The notes under the pieces were generated by a model. The model saw nothing but the letters and a program-made list of their open reading frames with translations, did not search any database and was not told where the DNA came from. From assembly GCA_003219335.1 (NCBI GenBank), contig QHOF01000067.1, forward strand, positions 1-14,372: a DNA stretch of 14,372 nucleotides, given 5' to 3'. Below, in pieces: positions 12,857-14,372 of the stretch; within the stretch, counting starts at the first letter, position 1, and the number at the start of each line of letters is the position of its first letter. Both the position numbers and the translations under genes were made by a program. This stretch comes from Verrucomicrobiota bacterium (GTDB lineage Bacteria; Verrucomicrobiota; Verrucomicrobiia; Chthoniobacterales; UBA10450).

Positions 12857-13366
12857 TAAGGAGCGGTACATCACATAAACATCGACGTATCCTTTTTCAG
12901 GATGGCGAAAAGCGCCGGGCAACATGCCGACGGTCTTGAAACCGAGCTCTTGCCAAAGACGAATCGCCGGCATGTTCGTCGAAACCACGAAATTAAATTG
13001 CATCGCGCGAAAACCGAGCCGCCGCGCTTCGCTCAGAGAATGCTCCGCCATGGCACGACCAATCCCCTGTCCGCGCGCACTCGCGGCGACCATGAACGCC
13101 GCATTCGCGACATGCGAGCCGCCGCCCGCCTGGTTCGGCCGCAAGATGTACGTGCCCGCAACACGTCCGCCTCGTCGCGAACTTGACTGCTTTAAGCAGT
13201 CAAGTTCCGCCACGTACGTGTGTGTGTCATGCGCAAACCAGTACGCCAGCGCATCCTCGCGTGAAATCGCCGGATCGAGTGCGTAGGTGTCGCCAGCGGC
13301 AACGACCTCGCGGAAAATATTCCAGATCGCGTCGCAATCCGCTTTCGTTGCCGCTCGAATTTTCAT
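12851..13366 (-). CDS. GNAT-family N-acetyltransferase
   Basis: This 171-aa protein starts at ATG 13366; the frame is open upstream to 13474 but that part overlaps the preceding gene and lacks family sequence. GNAT features are MKIRAATKADCDAIWNIFRE at the start, the acetyl-CoA pyrophosphate loop ARGQGIGRAM, and the C-terminal NMPAIRLWQELGFKTVG. It transfers an acetyl group from acetyl-CoA to an unidentified amine. An oddity is residues 57-66, an extra piece between AELD and GRVAGTYIL, where the family normally has a tight beta-turn. It is encoded by half of a perfect palindrome (13179-13207). The stop codon lies in the terminal inverted repeat of the element at 12772-12856. The upstream gene ends 53 bp before the start. 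Confidence 0.9.
   Translation of the reverse strand: MKIRAATKADCDAIWNIFREVVAAGDTYALDPAISREDALAYWFAHDTHTYVAELDCLKQSSSRRGGRVAGTYILRPNQAGGGSHVANAAFMVAASARGQGIGRAMAEHSLSEARRLGFRAMQFNFVVSTNMPAIRLWQELGFKTVGMLPGAFRHPEKGYVDVYVMYRSLL
13179..13207. repeat. 29-bp palindrome inside the GNAT gene
   Basis: GAACTTGACTGCTT (13179-13192), one central base, then its exact reverse complement (13194-13207), form a 14-bp stem. One arm covers the native codons for the end of AELD, and the other arm encodes the inserted residues. Such a structure could arise by template switching that copied an arm in inverted orientation, or by insertion of a small palindromic element. Confidence 0.93.
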
Positions 13367-13419
13367 TGTTCGCAGCCGAAATTGTAGGGCAATCGCTTCG
13401 GTTGCCGCAATTGCAGCAA

Positions 13420-14016
13420 CTATTGGAGTGCAAGCAACGCAGCGAGCGCGGCGAGTTTCTGTTCCGCACGCCACGGCCCGGCCGCTGCCGGCATAAATCG
13501 GCCGAGATTTTGTATCGTGAGTCGCACATCATCAGTCGATTGTTTCAATTGCGCGGACGCGCGCGCATAAGCATCGCGCTCCAGCAGAACTTCCGTGCGA
13601 ATGCGGTGGCGCCGTAAAGCTTCCTCGGTCACCGATCGAAATAGTCGGCCTTCGAGGGCGTGCGCGCGGATGTGCGGATTTGCAATCGTGGCCGGATCAA
13701 TCTGGCTTCCCACTACGAGCGCGGCCCGCCTGATTCGGAAACCTTTTTGCCGATAGCGCGCGAGAAGTGTCGCTATCGATGCTTGCGCGATGCATCGCAC
13801 CACGCGCTCGCGCCGGTTTACTTTGTTCGAGTCGGTTTCCAATTTTCCCATCGCAGCGTGATACGGCTGCCGCGTTTCAGGAAGGCGCCGATCCGACAGC
13901 TCGATTCGCTGGACGTCGAAGAGCTGAGGCGAATGGGCTGAACCTGCCAGCAGCACAGCGGCCGCCCAGCCGGATTTAACTCGAAAGCCGAGAGCGGCGG
14001 TTTGCGGCTTGGTCAT
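13420..14016 (-). CDS. unknown protein with possible signal sequence, coupled to TonB-domain gene
   Basis: This is a 198-aa protein from ATG 14016, chosen because it overlaps the preceding stop (ATGA, 14016-14013); an open frame to 14076 would overlap the upstream gene by 63 bp. The N-terminus has a basic start and a hydrophobic stretch (GWAAAVLLAGSA) compatible with a signal peptide or anchor. The rest is Arg/Ala-rich and has segments such as GFRIRRAALVVGSQIDPATI and LEGRLFRSVTEEALRRHRIRTEVLLERDAY that read like a folded domain. I do not recognise the family. Coupling to a TonB-type gene suggests an envelope role, which is inference. Confidence 0.65.
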   Translation of the reverse strand: MTKPQTAALGFRVKSGWAAAVLLAGSAHSPQLFDVQRIELSDRRLPETRQPYHAAMGKLETDSNKVNRRERVVRCIAQASIATLLARYRQKGFRIRRAALVVGSQIDPATIANPHIRAHALEGRLFRSVTEEALRRHRIRTEVLLERDAYARASAQLKQSTDDVRLTIQNLGRFMPAAAGPWRAEQKLAALAALLALQ

Positions 14017-14372
14017 CGCGTCTGAAACATCACGGGAACTGTCGCTTGCCATCCCTGGCTTGGTGCAGATTTCCATTGCCGAAGTGTCTTGATCGCGGAC
14101 TCATCGAATACCGGGTTCCCCGTGGATCTGATGACCTGGATATTGGTGACGTTTCCCTGCGGATCGAACGTCAATCGGAAGCGGCCTGTCCCCGATTGCC
14201 CGGGCAGGGCGGCGCCGGGCGGAAAGGCTGGCGCAGGCGCATAGACCAATCGCGGCCTCGGCGTTGGCCTCGGCGTTGCGCGCGCTTCGGCGGCTTCGGG
14301 CCAGCGAGCCTCGGTATCAGCAGCAACTCGCGATAATAGTGAATCCAGCGCAGCGGCAGGACGCGCAGTTGT
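14013..14372 (-). CDS. TonB C-terminal-domain protein (partial, N-terminus outside window)
   Basis: The frame is open from the right edge of the window. A proline-rich linker (ATPRPTPRPR) leads into a domain with GRFRLTFDPQGNVTNIQVI, STGNPVFDESAIKTLRQWK and a final VPVMFQTR, the signature of the TonB/TolA C-terminal domain (VxxSSG-x-x-LDxAAlxAvrxWrF type). TonB proteins span the periplasm and pass inner-membrane energy to outer-membrane receptors. The Pro-rich spacer fits that. Membrane anchor and start are not visible. A TTG at 14249 in this frame lies within the linker and is unlikely to be the start. The stop overlaps the ATG of the next gene (ATGA). Confidence 0.82.
   Translation of the reverse strand, partial: TTARPAAALDSLLSRVAADTEARWPEAAEARATPRPTPRPRLVYAPAPAFPPGAALPGQSGTGRFRLTFDPQGNVTNIQVIRSTGNPVFDESAIKTLRQWKSAPSQGWQATVPVMFQTR

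Noticed and set aside
13420..14076. Longer 218-aa start at 14076
   Set aside because: It would overlap the TonB-domain gene by 63 bp. The ATG at 14016 gives a tight ATGA overlap and a plausible signal sequence.

Overview
The window looks like a chromosomal segment of a GC-rich soil Verrucomicrobiota (Chthoniobacterales/Udaeobacter-like). I infer this from the gene set (a Pup-system ARC ATPase and Dop pair, a DUF2934 basic protein, a Tat-type hemerythrin protein, a four-TM holin-like membrane protein) and from the many short hairpin repeats between genes. The phylum is inferred from memory of such genomes and has not been tested.

Layout. Positions 1-425 hold a chain of three small genes whose start and stop codons overlap (GTGA, then ATGA), ending in a zinc-ribbon membrane protein that seems frameshifted. 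Positions 449-2501 look like accessory DNA. Three unrelated same-strand ORFs are separated by about 110-120 bp spacers, one of which has the architecture of an integron attC site. Two of the ORFs carry an RX4H HEPN-type motif. No integrase is visible. Positions 2493-3149 (minus) carry an 82-aa helical protein and a DUF2934 protein; a holin-like protein is divergent at 3414. Positions 3834-4270 are repeat-filled. Then come an ECF sigma factor and aat (both minus), a repeat cluster (5561-5746), and a small lipoprotein plus guaA (plus strand).

Positions 7664-10898 (minus) are the centrepiece: arc (proteasomal ATPase) followed by dop (Pup deamidase/depupylase). The dop reading frame is broken at about 8122-8135. 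No pup, prcA/prcB or pafA lies in the window, and the operon ends against guaA, which is convergent. Upstream of arc is a divergent tRNA-Asp(GTC) with a good promoter. The remainder holds a small unknown ORF (plus), then on the minus strand a hemerythrin-domain protein, an unknown 106-aa protein, a GNAT acetyltransferase, an unknown exported-type protein and the end of a TonB C-terminal-domain protein that runs off the window.

A recurring theme is short repeats, both between genes and inside them. Two conserved enzymes, GuaA and the GNAT protein, carry in-frame peptide insertions encoded by a 7-bp tandem repeat and by a palindrome, respectively. Several intergenic elements are arrays of 18-19 bp hairpins bounded by 9-bp inverted repeats. 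The exposed points for follow-up are the broken dop, the attC-like accessory island with HEPN-type genes, and the repeat-derived peptide insertions.
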